A stretch of DNA of 64,000 nucleotides from assembly GCA_963765725.1 (NCBI GenBank), contig CAVXXI010000003.1:558001-622000 (forward strand), read 5' to 3'. This DNA is from DASQEH01 sp963765725. Lineage in GTDB: Bacteria > Actinomycetota > Actinomycetes > Propionibacteriales > Nocardioidaceae. Numbering within the stretch: the first letter of the stretch is position 1; every line of letters begins with the position of its first letter. Of the stretch, positions 63,849-64,000 are shown piece after piece. The translations under genes were made by a program, and so were the position numbers. The notes under the pieces were generated by a model. That model saw nothing but the letters and a program-made list of their open reading frames with translations, had not been told where the DNA came from and did not search any database.

Positions 63849-64000
63849 CGCTGACGTGCCCCGGCCACGCGAGGAGGGAGTGGCCACCGTCTGGGCGATC
63901 ACCTGGATCTTCGTGTGTCTCACGATCGGCTGGGTCGGTGTCGTGGTCGCGGCGGTGATCGCTGCTCAGCACCGTCTCGATGCCGCCGCGGACCTGTCGG
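63830..64000 (+). CDS. TadE/TadG-like minor pilin, cut off by the window edge
   Basis: The 57 visible codons start MATCRADADVPRPREEGVAT and continue into a helix (VWAITWIFVCLTIGWVGVVV, then HRLDAAADLS), the pattern of the Rv3654c-like protein that ends this operon in mycobacteria. EEGVATVW takes the place of a pilin-type leader. It overlaps the tadE end by 19 bases, and an internal GTG at 63881 is an alternative start. Confidence 0.75.

Overview
High-GC (about 70%) chromosomal DNA of an actinobacterium. Many GTG starts, stop/start overlaps of 1 to 4 bases, a WhiB protein, actinobacterial gene orders (ffs-dnaX-ybaB-recR; lysC-asd; arsA pair-whiB4-ponA2; crp-nth-marP) and an IdeR-type iron box all agree. 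DUF5063 after recR and a SigE-type ECF factor are compatible with Nocardioidaceae or relatives, but the sequence alone does not fix the genus. There is no rRNA, prophage, complete IS element or CRISPR array.

Layout. 0-5.2 kb: an N-terminal fragment of a LytR_C protein, a conserved 98-aa protein, an argI/arcB-type ornithine carbamoyltransferase, a universal stress protein, a TMEM175-type channel, a P-loop kinase and a membrane glycosyltransferase. 5.3-9.5 kb: an efeUOB iron-uptake operon behind an iron box. 9.5-20.4 kb: a small membrane protein, an MFS carrier, a HemK-like methyltransferase and a peptide-scavenging operon (proline iminopeptidase plus Dpp ABC transporter) opposite a FadR-type regulator. 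20.5-25 kb: a variable patch with a decayed DUF222 gene, aldo/keto reductase, ankyrin protein, a universal stress protein remnant and a GNAT protein. 25.1-31.6 kb: tRNA-Ser, SRP RNA, dnaX, ybaB, recR, DUF5063, lysC and asd. 31.6-34.8 kb: a repeat array, a class V aminotransferase, a secreted protein and tRNA-Pro.

34.8-53 kb is a conserved actinobacterial stress and envelope locus, syntenic with M. tuberculosis Rv3669-Rv3683 as I recall it: metallophosphoesterase, ponA2-like PBP, whiB4-like gene, two ArsA-type ATPases, RidA, MBL hydrolase, Crp, Nth, thioredoxin lipoprotein, NUDIX, MarP-like protease and a holin-like membrane protein. It is interrupted at 41.6-45.5 kb by scoAB, an ECF sigma operon and a hydrolase. 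53.2-57.8 kb carries a K+/H+ antiporter, GuaB1, a methyltransferase and a degenerate Fic-like protein. 57.8-64 kb carries a putative Ms1/scr3559-like small RNA, a HAD phosphatase and a Tad (Flp-type) pilus or secretion operon that runs off the right edge.

Three things stand out. (1) A family of short tandem repeats of about 22 bp, containing TGACCCCTCGG, lies at gene 3' ends at four intergenic loci; the TGA is always in the sense of a gene ending there and sometimes supplies or abuts its stop codon. (2) A structured intergenic element at about 58.0-58.2 kb has a promoter-like sequence and stands where the RNA-polymerase-binding Ms1/scr3559 RNA would be expected. (3) Single-base frameshifts cluster between 11.8 and 36.4 kb, including the essential genes dnaX, lysC and asd, which points to sequence error rather than real gene decay.
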